Below, one piece after another: positions 53,426-61,663 of a DNA stretch of 64,000 nt; the stretch's first letter is position 1; every line of letters begins with the position of its first letter. Location of the stretch: contig JAUXWB010000396.1 in assembly GCA_030684475.1 (NCBI GenBank), positions 1 to 64,000 of the forward strand, read 5' to 3'. This stretch comes from Reyranella sp. Lineage in GTDB: Bacteria; Pseudomonadota; Alphaproteobacteria; Reyranellales; Reyranellaceae. The position numbers and the translations under genes are program-made. Under the pieces are notes generated by a model. That model was not told the origin of the DNA. It worked only from the letters and a program-made list of their open reading frames with translations, and ran no database searches.

Positions 53426-54604
53426 GTGGCCCATTCCAATGGCGTCCCGACGCCGGCAGCAGGCTGGCGCGTCGTCTTCGCCTGCTTCATGTCGGCGCTG
53501 TTCGCCTGGGGTTTCGGCTTCTACGCGCATGGCATCTATCTGGTGGAACTCAAGAAAGCGCATGGCTGGTCGACCGGACTGATCTCCTCGATCGTGACGG
53601 CGCACTACGTCCTGGGTGCGCTTCTGCTGCCGCGCATCGGCGAATGGATCGGCCGCTTCGGTCCGTGCGCAGTGATGCTCACCGGCATCACGGCCACCGC
53701 TTCCGCACTGCTTCTCCTGCCGGCGATCGACGCGCCCTGGCAGCTTGCCCTGCTGTTCGTCGTGATGGCCGCCGGCTGGAACGCGACAAGCGTCGCGCCG
53801 ATCGTGTCGACGATCGGCCAGTGGTTCGACCGACAGCGGGGTCTCGCCCTCAATCTCGCGCTGAGCGGCGCCACCGCCGCCGGGCTGGTGGTGGCGCCCG
53901 CCCTGCTCGCCGCCATCGCCGCTTTCGGTTTCGCCGATGCGCTGCGCATGCTGGTGATCGCCGGGCTGATCCTGGCCGGCGGCGCCGTGGCGGCGTTCGT
54001 ACGGCAAGGTGCCGCGCGGCCATCGGCGGCCGACGCCGCGCGCAACCGCTGGGCGCCGCTCCGAACCTGGCACTTCTGGAGCATCGCGGGGCCGTTCGCT
54101 CTCGTGCTGGTGGCACAGGTCGGCTTCCTGACGCATCTCGTGCCGCTGATCAGCGATCGCGCCGGCGTCGATCCCGGGTTCGCGATCGCGGTCAACGCCT
54201 TCATGGCGCTGGTCGGACGGATCGTGCTGGGCTTCATCATCGACCGGCTTGAGCCGCGTGGTGCGGCCTCGCTGTCGTTCCTCGTCCAGGTCGGCGCCAT
54301 CGCCGTGTTGGCCTTCGCCCAGACGCCGCTGGTGATCTACGGCGCCTGCGCCGTCTACGGCTTCTCGGTCGGCAACAACATCACCCTCTCACCGCTCATC
54401 GTACAGCGGGAGTATACCGCCGGCGCCTTTCCCGCGGTGGTGGCGCTGTCGACCGCCGTCGTGCAGGTCCTTTACGCCTTCGGCCCGGGCCTGCTGGGAG
54501 TTCTGCGCGACGCGTTCGGCAGCTACAGCGTGCCCCTTGCCGTCTGCATTGCCCTGAATCTCGCGGCCGCTGCTCTGGTCCTGTTCCGCCCTCGCGCGGC
54601 CTAG
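53426..54604 (+). CDS. Major facilitator superfamily transporter
   Basis: 392 aa with about 12 hydrophobic helices and the MFS cytoplasmic-loop pattern between helices 2 and 3 (LLLPRIGEWIGRFG, where D/G-x-x-x-D/E-R-x-G-R is typical). The repeat after helix 7 (GRIVLGFIIDRLEPRG) is also visible. The family is broad (monocarboxylate/oxalate-formate-like), with substrate unknown. No ATG is available; GTG 53426 fits, 13 bases after the SnoaL stop. Its TAG overlaps the convergent DUF2000 stop by 4 bases (CTAG). Confidence 0.88.
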   Translation: MAHSNGVPTPAAGWRVVFACFMSALFAWGFGFYAHGIYLVELKKAHGWSTGLISSIVTAHYVLGALLLPRIGEWIGRFGPCAVMLTGITATASALLLLPAIDAPWQLALLFVVMAAGWNATSVAPIVSTIGQWFDRQRGLALNLALSGATAAGLVVAPALLAAIAAFGFADALRMLVIAGLILAGGAVAAFVRQGAARPSAADAARNRWAPLRTWHFWSIAGPFALVLVAQVGFLTHLVPLISDRAGVDPGFAIAVNAFMALVGRIVLGFIIDRLEPRGAASLSFLVQVGAIAVLAFAQTPLVIYGACAVYGFSVGNNITLSPLIVQREYTAGAFPAVVALSTAVVQVLYAFGPGLLGVLRDAFGSYSVPLAVCIALNLAAAALVLFRPRAA

Positions 54605-55011
54605 GACAGGAACTTCAGGCCGTTCACGACCTTGTCGATGGTCTTGCGGGGGCCGTGAACGCCCAGCCCGACGAAATCCATTGCGTCGATGGGCGCTGCG
54701 GCCACGACGGCACGGTTGTCGGCATCGTTGGTCGTGGTGAACATCGGCTCGATGTAGATTGCGGGCACCAGCTCGCGCGACAACGCCCGCTGGTGGGTGC
54801 GGCGCAACTCGTCAAGCGTGGCGCCGTAGACGAACAGCGGCTCGCGGATCAGGGGCGTGTAGTCCCGCCCCGATCCGTCGCGGTACGGCTCGCCGACGAT
54901 ATTGGGGTGGGCGCCGGCGAGACCGCCGGCCAGAAAGCCCGCGACATTGGCGGCCTGCCAGCCGGCGAGGTCGCGGCGCAGGACAAGGATGGTCTTGGTA
55001 TCGTAGATCAT
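54601..55011 (-). CDS. DUF2000 family protein
   Basis: 136 aa from ATG 55011 (family-like start MIYDTKTILVLRRDLAGWQAANVAGFL); ATGs at 55020 and 55029 would add 3 or 6 residues. The LAGAHPNIVGEPYRDGSG, REPLFVYGATLDELRRTHQRALSRELVPAIYIEPMFTT and C-terminal GLGVHGPRKTIDKVVNGLKFL segments match DUF2000, a Pth2-like fold of unknown function. It is divergent from the AraC gene with a 47-base gap and is probably regulated by it. Confidence 0.88.
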   Translation of the reverse strand: MIYDTKTILVLRRDLAGWQAANVAGFLAGGLAGAHPNIVGEPYRDGSGRDYTPLIREPLFVYGATLDELRRTHQRALSRELVPAIYIEPMFTTTNDADNRAVVAAAPIDAMDFVGLGVHGPRKTIDKVVNGLKFLS

Positions 55012-55058
55012 CCTGCCCATATGAGGCATCGTGGCTCATCCGTCTTGAAGGTTTGTGC

Positions 55059-55883
55059 ATGAGCGTGCCGGACCAGATCCGCTTCGACGAACCGCACGCC
55101 GGCCTGCAGCGCCTCGCCGCGCGATTTGGCGGCCATGCCTACGATCTGCACCGCCACGAAACCTACGGAGTCGGGCTGACGCTGCGCGGCGTGCAGGCCT
55201 TCCACTATCGCGGCGCGCGAACCGCCAGCCGGGCCGGACAGGTCATCGTTCTCCATCCCGACGAAGCGCACGACGGCCATGCCGGCGTGGCCGACGGCTT
55301 TGCCTACCGCATGCTCTACGTCGATCCGGGCGCGATCTCGACGGCCCTCGGCAATGCGCCGCCACCCTTCGTGCCCGAGGCCGTGGCCGACGACCCCGCG
55401 CTCACCACCGTGCTGCACGAAGCCTTCACCGACTTTCCCCGCAGCCTGGAGCCGCTGGCGATCGACGCCGTCGTTGGACGGCTGGCCGAAGGCCTGGCGT
55501 CACGCGCCGACTCTGCCCGCCGACCGCTGCGTGGTGCGACCGAGCGCCGTGCCGTCGCCCATCATGCCGTCGAGCGCGTCCGCGACTTCCTCGTGGCCGA
55601 GGCCCCGCGCACCATCGCTTCGGAAGAGCTGGAGCGCGTGAGCGGCCTCGACCGTTTCATGCTCGCCAGGCACTTCCGCGCCGCCTTCGGCACCTCGCCG
55701 CATCGTTTCCAGGTGGGACGCCGCCTCGCCCGGGCACGGACGATGATCGCCCAAGGGACGCCGCTGTCCGAGACCGCCGCCGCAACCGGCTTTGCCGACC
55801 AGAGCCACCTCACACGGCACTTTGCAGCGCGCTTCGGCCTGACACCGGGCCGCTGGGCGATGCTGGCTCGCCCCTCCGCCTAG
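55059..55883 (+). CDS. AraC family transcriptional regulator
   Basis: 274 aa. The N-terminal cupin-like effector domain contains HRHETYGVGLTLRGVQAFHYRGAR and HPDEAHDGHAG. The C-terminal double HTH is AVERVRDFLVAEAPRTIASEELERVSGLDRFMLARHFRAAFGTSPHRFQVGRRLARARTMIAQGTPLSETAAATGFADQSHLTRHFAARFGLTPGRW. It belongs to the group often placed divergently from DUF2000 or efflux genes. ATG 55059 has AAGG at fair spacing. It converges with the FAD-monooxygenase gene, sharing 4 bases (CTAG). Confidence 0.92.
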   Translation: MSVPDQIRFDEPHAGLQRLAARFGGHAYDLHRHETYGVGLTLRGVQAFHYRGARTASRAGQVIVLHPDEAHDGHAGVADGFAYRMLYVDPGAISTALGNAPPPFVPEAVADDPALTTVLHEAFTDFPRSLEPLAIDAVVGRLAEGLASRADSARRPLRGATERRAVAHHAVERVRDFLVAEAPRTIASEELERVSGLDRFMLARHFRAAFGTSPHRFQVGRRLARARTMIAQGTPLSETAAATGFADQSHLTRHFAARFGLTPGRWAMLARPSA

Positions 55884-57106
55884 GAGTCGAGCGGGTAGCG
55901 GCCCTCGGCATCGAGCGTCTCGGCCGACAGCCAACCGCGACGCAGGCCGGCGAGCGTTGTCGTCATCGTGCCGCGCAGGCCCGGCGCGCGGCACGCGGGG
56001 CCCATCAGCGCGTCCCGGGCCAATCCAAGCAACGGCAGGCGCGACTGGAAGAAGGGCGTCAGCAGATGGCTGGCCTGGCGATAGAAGCGGACGGACGGCT
56101 CGCGCCATCGCGCGAACAATGCCAGTGCTGCGGCAAGGTCGTTGCTCGTGGCCAGCGCCCGCGACAAGGCGTGGGCGTCGAGCAGCCCGAGATTGGCGCC
56201 CTGGCCGAGCTGGGGGCTGGTGCCATGCGCCGCATCGCCAATGAACAGAACCGGCCCCTCGTTCCAACGCGGCAGTGCGACGTGCCGATAGGTGGCGCGG
56301 GCGAAGTCGCCGGCCGCGCCGGCCTGTTCGATCAGCGCTGCCGCCTCCGGCCAGAGCGTCAGCGCCGCCGCCCGCCAGGCATCTATATCGATCGGTAGCC
56401 CCGGCTCCAGCGCGGCAGCCGGCAGGCTCCAGAACAGGGTGACCAGGTTCTGTCCGATTGGAAGCAGCCCCATCATGGTCGTGGTCCCATGGACGCGCTG
56501 CTGCAGCATCCCGGGGGCCGTGGCGAAGCCCCTGCAATCGGGCACGGTCGCCCAGATGCAGCCCCAGGGATAGAGCGGCGCCCGTGCCCCGGGCATGAGC
56601 CGATTGCGCAGCCGCGAATGCGCCCCGTCGGCCACCACGACGAGATCGAACGGACCGTGCCGGCGACCTGCCTTGTCGACCATCGTCGCGCGCGCACCGT
56701 CGCGCACGATGTCAACGATCTCTGCCTCGGCAATCAACCCGGCGCTCGATCGCCGCAACCTGTCGTGCAGCAACCCGAACAGGGCGCCGCGATGGATTCC
56801 GAGTCCATACGCCGCCCGATGCAGGTCGGCGTAGGCGAGGTCGAGGACCACGTGCTTGAGATGATTCAGGCCCAGCAGACCATCGATCCGGGCACCCAGC
56901 CGCTCCGCCTGCTCGCCAAGGCCGAGGGCGCGCAGCACCGCCAGACCGGTCGGCTGCAACAACAGCCCGGCCCCCAAAGGCTGAGGCTCGGCGAAGCGTT
57001 CGAAGACGGTGACACGGTGTCCGGCGTCGGCAAGAAACGTCGCAGCGGTCTGGCCGGCGACGCCGCAACCGACGACGCCGACCTCCAGACTCCCGGCCGC
57101 GGTCAA
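55880..57106 (-). CDS. FAD-dependent monooxygenase (PHBH-fold)
   Basis: 408 aa group A flavoprotein hydroxylase. The FAD motifs are GVVGCGVAGQTAATFLADAGHRVTVFER (GxGxxG, residues 12-17), DG motif VVVADGAHSRLR (near 155), and GD motif FIGDAAHGTSPQLGQGANLGLLDA (near 285-305). It should hydroxylate an aromatic or cyclic substrate with NAD(P)H. No ATG fits; TTG 57106, overlapping the SDR stop (TTGA), gives a sensible start. Context (SDR, MaoC) is acyl-CoA metabolism, so the role may be linked to a cyclic substrate. Confidence 0.88.
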   Translation of the reverse strand: MTAAGSLEVGVVGCGVAGQTAATFLADAGHRVTVFERFAEPQPLGAGLLLQPTGLAVLRALGLGEQAERLGARIDGLLGLNHLKHVVLDLAYADLHRAAYGLGIHRGALFGLLHDRLRRSSAGLIAEAEIVDIVRDGARATMVDKAGRRHGPFDLVVVADGAHSRLRNRLMPGARAPLYPWGCIWATVPDCRGFATAPGMLQQRVHGTTTMMGLLPIGQNLVTLFWSLPAAALEPGLPIDIDAWRAAALTLWPEAAALIEQAGAAGDFARATYRHVALPRWNEGPVLFIGDAAHGTSPQLGQGANLGLLDAHALSRALATSNDLAAALALFARWREPSVRFYRQASHLLTPFFQSRLPLLGLARDALMGPACRAPGLRGTMTTTLAGLRRGWLSAETLDAEGRYPLDS

Positions 57107-57927
57107 AGTCCGCCGTTGACCACCAGGCATTGGCCGCTGACGTAGTCGCTGTCCGGACTGCAGAAGAGATAGACCGAACCCGCGGCCTCCTCCGGCAGTC
57201 CACCGCGGCCAAGCGGGATCATCTGGTTCATGGCCGCGATCCGGCCGCCCTGCACGCCGACCTTGACCTTGCGGCCCTGGACCTCGATCTCGCCGGCCTC
57301 GCCCTGGGAAAGCGGCTGGGTGAGGCGCGTCTGGATGTAGCCGAAGGCCACGGCATTCACCGTGACGTCGTAGCGACCGAACTCCTTGGCCAGCGTCTTG
57401 GTGAGGCCGACGATGCCGGCCTTGCCGGCGGAGTAGTTCGACTGGCCGGCGTTGCCGTTGACACCGGAGGTCGAGGAGATGTTCACGACTTTGCGCACGA
57501 TCCGCTTGCCCGCCGCGCGCTCCTTTTCCACCGCCTCGCGGAAGTGGATCTGGAAGGCGCGCAGGATGCGGAACGGCGCCGTCAGATGGACGTCGAGGAT
57601 GGCGTACCACTGCTCGTCGGTCATCTTCTGGATGACGCTGTCCCACGTGTAGCCGGCGTTGTTGACCACGACATGGCAGTCGCCGAAGGCGTCGACCGCG
57701 GTCTTGACGATGCGGTCGCCGAAGTCGGGCTTCGACACGTCGCCGACGCAGGCCACCGCCTTGCCGCCCATCTTCTCGATCTCGGCGATGACTTCCTTGG
57801 CCGGTGCCTCGTCGATGTCGTTGATCACCACCTTGGCGTCGTCGCGCACCAGGCGCAGCGCGATCTCGCGACCGATGCCGCGCCCCGAGCCGGTGACGAT
57901 CGCCACCTTGCCATCCATCTGACCCAT
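57103..57927 (-). CDS. Short-chain dehydrogenase/reductase
   Basis: 274 aa Rossmann enzyme, 3-oxoacyl- or 3-hydroxyacyl-CoA type. The cofactor motif is TGSGRGIG, and the catalytic Ser-Tyr-Lys is in NISSTSGVNGNAGQSNYSAGKAG. A region LTQPLSQGEAGEIEVQGRKVKVGVQGGRIAAMNQ replaces the usual short loop before IPLGRGGLPEEAAGSVYLFCSPDSDYVSGQCLVVNGG. AGGGAGAG precedes the ATG, and longer starts at 58008 are excluded by this. It lies between the MaoC genes and the FAD monooxygenase. Confidence 0.92.
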   Translation of the reverse strand: MGQMDGKVAIVTGSGRGIGREIALRLVRDDAKVVINDIDEAPAKEVIAEIEKMGGKAVACVGDVSKPDFGDRIVKTAVDAFGDCHVVVNNAGYTWDSVIQKMTDEQWYAILDVHLTAPFRILRAFQIHFREAVEKERAAGKRIVRKVVNISSTSGVNGNAGQSNYSAGKAGIVGLTKTLAKEFGRYDVTVNAVAFGYIQTRLTQPLSQGEAGEIEVQGRKVKVGVQGGRIAAMNQMIPLGRGGLPEEAAGSVYLFCSPDSDYVSGQCLVVNGGL

Positions 57928-57947
57928 CTGATTGCTCTCCCTGAAGA

Positions 57948-58370
57948 CTAGGCGGCGGCCACGGTGGCGTGGCCCTGCAGCGTATCCTGACCGTTCTGGT
58001 TGGTGCACCTGATCTCGAGGTCAATCAGCTTCTCGCCGTTCTCCTCGCGTTTGCCCGTGACCTTGCCGGAAAGCGTGATGACATCGCCGACCCAGGTGAT
58101 CGAGGTGAAGCGCGTGCCGAGCTTGCGGATCCTGTCACGCGGCGCGTAGCTGGTGACGAGCCGGCCGAGGAAGCCCATCGACAGCATGCCGTGGGCGAAC
58201 ACGTCCTTGAAACCGAACTTCTTGGCGAAGTCGAGGTCGACGTGGATCGGGTTATGGTCACCCGAGCCGCCGCAATAGAGCGCGAGCTGGTGGCGGCTGA
58301 TCGGTGGCAGCACGATCGGCTTGATCGCGTCGCCCACCTTGACCTGGTCGAACCTGGGAACGTTTGCCAT
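57948..58370 (-). CDS. MaoC-like (R)-enoyl-CoA hydratase subunit, HadB-type
   Basis: 140 aa hot-dog-fold hydratase. The catalytic Asp/His-containing loop is YCGGSGDHNPIHVDLDFAKKFGFKDVFAHGMLSMGFLGRLV (about 38-77), the R-hydratase motif. Paired with the next gene, it resembles the HadA-HadB heterodimers in which only this subunit carries the catalytic dyad. GGAGGG precedes ATG 58370. The SDR gene follows it by 20 bases. Confidence 0.9.
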   Translation of the reverse strand: MANVPRFDQVKVGDAIKPIVLPPISRHQLALYCGGSGDHNPIHVDLDFAKKFGFKDVFAHGMLSMGFLGRLVTSYAPRDRIRKLGTRFTSITWVGDVITLSGKVTGKREENGEKLIDLEIRCTNQNGQDTLQGHATVAAA

Positions 58371-58381
58371 GTTGCCCTCCC

Positions 58382-58843
58382 TCACTTCTTCGCCGCGTCG
58401 GGATTGCGCACCACCGTGATGCCGGTGCCCTTGGCCACAAGCTTTCCGGTCTGGTCCTTCATCGATGTCTCCGAGACCACGAACCAGAGCGCACCACCCT
58501 TCTTGTCGTAGATGTCGACCACTTTCTGCTGGCAGGTGATCCTATCGCCGACGTGGACCGGCGCGTAGTAATCATAGTGCTGCTCGCCATGCAGGATCAG
58601 GCCGATGTCGACGTCGAGCAGGCGCAGCAGGCCGCCCTTCTCCGGATCGTCGTTGGTGATGGCCTGCAAGAAAGTGGGCGGCACCGGCAGTGCCCTGTAG
58701 CCGGCGGCCTTGGCTGCGGCCTCGTCGACGTAGATGGGATCTTCCTCGCCGATGGCCTTGCAGAAAAGCTTCACTCGGCCGGCTTCGACCGCCGTCGTAA
58801 AGGCCTTGAATTCATGGCCGACATGTTTCTTGTCGAGCTGCAT
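58382..58843 (-). CDS. MaoC-like hydratase subunit, HadA-type (FAS1_DH region)
   Basis: 153 aa hot-dog protein with the N-terminal-half dehydratase pattern (VEAGRVKLFCKAIGEEDPIYVDEAAAKAAGYRALPVPPTFL...). It lacks the D-x-N-P-x-H catalytic loop found in the downstream subunit, so it probably stabilises that subunit and holds the acyl chain, as HadA does for HadB. A terminator (58865-58908) separates it from the thiolase gene upstream. Confidence 0.88.
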   Translation of the reverse strand: MQLDKKHVGHEFKAFTTAVEAGRVKLFCKAIGEEDPIYVDEAAAKAAGYRALPVPPTFLQAITNDDPEKGGLLRLLDVDIGLILHGEQHYDYYAPVHVGDRITCQQKVVDIYDKKGGALWFVVSETSMKDQTGKLVAKGTGITVVRNPDAAKK

Positions 58844-58864
58844 GGCATTTCCTCCTGGTCGTTC

Positions 58865-58908
58865 AAAGAAAAGCCCTCTCCCCGACCACGCGGGCCAGAG
58901 AGAGGGCT
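58865..58908 (-). terminator. Rho-independent terminator after the thiolase gene
   Basis: On the minus strand, AGCCCTCTC (58908-58900) pairs with GAGAGGGCT (58880-58872), a perfect 9-bp stem, followed by TTTCTTT. It lies just past the thiolase stop and before the MaoC genes, so it may end or attenuate the thiolase transcript. The loop is 19 bases, long for a terminator. Confidence 0.7.
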
Positions 58909-58922
58909 CACGTCTTCGCTGG

Positions 58923-60122
58923 TTACTCGTAGCGGCCGACGATGGCCACGCTGGAGATGTTCTCTCGCGGTGCGCCGCCCAGGTTGTGGGTCATGCCGAT
59001 GCGCGGGTTCTTGAGCTGGCGGGGACCGGCCTTGCCCTGGAGCTGCAGGTACATCTCGTAGAGCATGCGCAGGCCCGAGGCGCCGATCGGATGGCCGAAG
59101 CACTTGAGGCCACCGTCGATCTGGCAGGGGATCTTGCCGTCGGCGTCATAGAAGCCGTCGAGCACGTCCTTCCAGCCCTTGCCGGTCTCGGAAATGTGCA
59201 GGTCTTCCATGGTCACGAGCTCGGTGACCGAGAAGCAGTCGTGGACCTCGAACATCGACACTTCGTCGCGCGGGTTCTTGATGCCGGCCTCTTCATAGGC
59301 CTTCTTGGAGGCGATGCGCGTGGTGTGGAAGTAGCTGCCGTCCCACGAGTTGTGGCCCGACTCGGAGCCGTTCGAGACCGAGAGCTGCAGCGCCTTGACC
59401 GAGACGATGTCCTTCTTGCCGAGCGCCTTGGCGATCTCGGGCGTGGTCACGATCGCCGCGGCCGCACCATCCGACACGCCGCAGCAGTCGAACAAGCCGA
59501 GCGGCGAGGCGATCATCGGCGCGTTCAGGATGGTGTCCATCTCGACGGCCTTCTGCAGATGGGCCTTCGGGTTCTTGGCGCCGTTCTGGTGGCTCTTCCA
59601 CGAGACGTGGCCGATCGCCTTCTTGAGGTCCTCGCCGCTCACGCCGTGCGCCGTCATGTAGGCGGTGGCGAGCTGGGCGAAGTTGCCCGGCGCCGTGCCG
59701 TTGGCGTTCCACAGGGCCTGCAGCGGACCGCCGCGGCCGCCGGGAAGGCCGCCGTAGCCGGTGTCCTTCAGCTTCTCGACTCCGAGTGCCAGGGCGAAGT
59801 CGGCGGCGCCGGAGGCCACGGCATAGCAGGCGCCGCGAAAGGCCTCGGTGCCCGAGGCGCACATGTTCTCGACGTGCGTCACCGGGATGTTGGGCAGGCG
59901 CAGCGTGGTGCTGAGCGGGATACCCGACTTGCCGACGTGGACTTCGTCGATCGCCGTGGAGAACCAGGCGGCCTGGAGCTGGTTCTGGTCGATACCGGCG
60001 TCCTTCAGGCACTCCTTGTAGGCCTCGAGCATCAGCTCCTCGGCGCCGCTGTCCCAGCGTTCGCCGAACTTCGAGCAGCCCATTCCGAGAATTGCGACCT
60101 TGTCCTTGATGCCCCGAGCCAT
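58923..60122 (-). CDS. SCP2-type thiolase (acetyl-CoA acetyltransferase family)
   Basis: 399 aa thiolase. The acyl-carrying Cys88 is in HVENMCASGTEAFRGACY. The C-terminal HDCFSVTELV and GGLKCFGHPIGASG (second His site, GHPxGASG) are SCP2-thiolase signatures. It lacks the third-domain Cys pattern of classical degradative thiolases. Together with the HMGS/DUF35 fusion upstream, it resembles the archaeal acetoacetyl-CoA thiolase-HMGS complex, but other thiolase/DUF35 pairs act as side-chain aldolases. It is separated from the fusion gene by 56 bases. Confidence 0.93.
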   Translation of the reverse strand: MARGIKDKVAILGMGCSKFGERWDSGAEELMLEAYKECLKDAGIDQNQLQAAWFSTAIDEVHVGKSGIPLSTTLRLPNIPVTHVENMCASGTEAFRGACYAVASGAADFALALGVEKLKDTGYGGLPGGRGGPLQALWNANGTAPGNFAQLATAYMTAHGVSGEDLKKAIGHVSWKSHQNGAKNPKAHLQKAVEMDTILNAPMIASPLGLFDCCGVSDGAAAAIVTTPEIAKALGKKDIVSVKALQLSVSNGSESGHNSWDGSYFHTTRIASKKAYEEAGIKNPRDEVSMFEVHDCFSVTELVTMEDLHISETGKGWKDVLDGFYDADGKIPCQIDGGLKCFGHPIGASGLRMLYEMYLQLQGKAGPRQLKNPRIGMTHNLGGAPRENISSVAIVGRYE

Positions 60123-60178
60123 GGTAGGCCTCCTGTAGTGGGGGTGGAATACTAGACCTTTGACCGGTGGAAGGCGAC

Positions 60179-61621
60179 TTAGACCGGCGCCGCCTTCCAG
60201 AAGTAACGCTTGAAGCCGCCGCGCATCGTGTCGTTGTCACGGATGCGGAAGGTCATGCGCATCTTGGCGCCGACCTTGACCTGTTCCTTGTCGCTGTCGG
60301 TGAAGTCGGCCATGAAGCGCCCGCCCTCGGGGAAGGTGATCATGCCGTAATAACCCGGCGGATCCGGCGAATAGACCAGCGAATCGGCGGTGAAGGACAT
60401 CACCGCGCACTCGAGGCCGGCCATCGCGTAGGGATCCTGACTGTCGATGGCATGGCAGTTGGGATTGACGCAGACCTGGCTGCGCGGGAACTGCACCGTG
60501 CCGCAGACCTTGCACTTGCCGCCCACCAGGCCGTAGATCATGTCGCGCTTGCGCCACAGGACGGAGAGCGCCGTCTTCTTGTCGAACTCGGCGCGCATGC
60601 CCTTCTCGATCGGCAGCATGTCGTTGAAGGCGAGGAACTTCATGTAGTTCTTCTCTTCCTTGCGCCGCGCCATCCAGCCCGACAGGCCCTTGCGCCTAGG
60701 CAGCTTGTCCTTCTCGGCCGTGACTTCGAAGACCAGCGTGTCGACGCCCTGGCCGAACGCCACGACCATGATCTTGTCGCCGGCCTTGGCGCTCTCCAAC
60801 GCATCGACCAGCATGACCAGCGCGTGGGCGGCGCCAGTGTCGCCGAGTGAAGCGCCCAGCAGGTCGCGGACCGCGCCCTCGCCGATGCCGCAGATCTTGG
60901 CCATCTGCTTCGGAACGGCCGGCATCAGACTCGGCATGATGAAATGGGTGATATCGGAGCCCTTGAGCTTGCACGCCGCGAGCGCCGCCTTGATCGCCGG
61001 CGGCACGATCTTCGAGTAGCCCTCATCACGGATCCAGCGTTCTTCCCAGCCGTAGTCGAACTCCGCCTCATCGCCGCGGAAATGGTCGACGAAATCCATC
61101 GACACCGAATGATGGCCAACGAGCTTGGCGATCACGTTCTCGGTGCCGCAGAGCAGCGCCGCGGCGCCGTCGCCATAGTTGAGTTCGTTGGCCGAGGCGA
61201 CGCGGGCCATGCGCTTGTCGGCCGCCGCCACCAGAGACGGCGCGCCGTCCTTGGAAGCATTGAGGCCGGCGATCAGGGCTGAAGTGCCGGCCTTCAGAGA
61301 GCCGCCGATGTCGGTGGCCGAGAGGTTCTGCTCGACGTTGAGCGCGGTGCCGATGACACCGGCATTCTGGCGGTCCTTGAAGGGATGCGTCGTCGAGGCG
61401 AAGTAGATGTTGCGGACGTCCTCGGCCTTGTGGCTGGTCAGGCAATCGCGCGACGCCTCGACCGCCATGGTGATCGAATCCTCGTCCCAGTTGGCCATCG
61501 AGCGCTCGCCCTTGGCGAGGCCGCGCAGACCTGGGGCGAACCACTTGTTGGCGTCGTACGCCGCCTGACGGTTGAGGCGCAGGCGCGGCACATAGGCGCC
61601 GAAGGCGACGATTCCGACCAT
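60179..61621 (-). CDS. HMG-CoA-synthase-like domain fused to DUF35 zinc-ribbon/OB domain
   Basis: 480 aa. Residues 1-330 follow the HMG-CoA synthase/ketoacyl-synthase III fold (MVGIVAFGAYVPRLRLNR start, GASLGDTGAAHALVMLVDAL). Residues about 340-480 are a DUF35 domain with a zinc ribbon (C370, C373, C384, C389) and a C-terminal OB fold (MITFPEGGRFMADFTDSD). The HMGS catalytic Cys (normally C-K-A-G-T) is Leu109 here (SLKAGT), the Glu in GSES-HP is Thr77, and the histidine of FHxP is Ile (FIMPS), so classical HMGS chemistry seems impossible. It may bind acyl-CoA and pass it on to the adjacent thiolase. GGAGG precedes the ATG. Confidence 0.88.
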   Translation of the reverse strand: MVGIVAFGAYVPRLRLNRQAAYDANKWFAPGLRGLAKGERSMANWDEDSITMAVEASRDCLTSHKAEDVRNIYFASTTHPFKDRQNAGVIGTALNVEQNLSATDIGGSLKAGTSALIAGLNASKDGAPSLVAAADKRMARVASANELNYGDGAAALLCGTENVIAKLVGHHSVSMDFVDHFRGDEAEFDYGWEERWIRDEGYSKIVPPAIKAALAACKLKGSDITHFIMPSLMPAVPKQMAKICGIGEGAVRDLLGASLGDTGAAHALVMLVDALESAKAGDKIMVVAFGQGVDTLVFEVTAEKDKLPRRKGLSGWMARRKEEKNYMKFLAFNDMLPIEKGMRAEFDKKTALSVLWRKRDMIYGLVGGKCKVCGTVQFPRSQVCVNPNCHAIDSQDPYAMAGLECAVMSFTADSLVYSPDPPGYYGMITFPEGGRFMADFTDSDKEQVKVGAKMRMTFRIRDNDTMRGGFKRYFWKAAPV

Positions 61622-61642
61622 TCTTGTCTTTCCTCCGATTAC

Positions 61643-61660
61643 CCGGCGGGAGCCCGCCGG
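61643..61660 (-). promoter_or_regulatory. GC-rich hairpin in the leader of the HMGS-DUF35 gene
   Basis: CCGGCGGG-AG-CCCGCCGG is a perfect 8-bp inverted repeat with a 2-base spacer, just upstream of the Shine-Dalgarno of the gene starting at 61621. It could form a leader stem or be part of an operator. Confidence 0.5.
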
Positions 61661-61663
61661 CTC

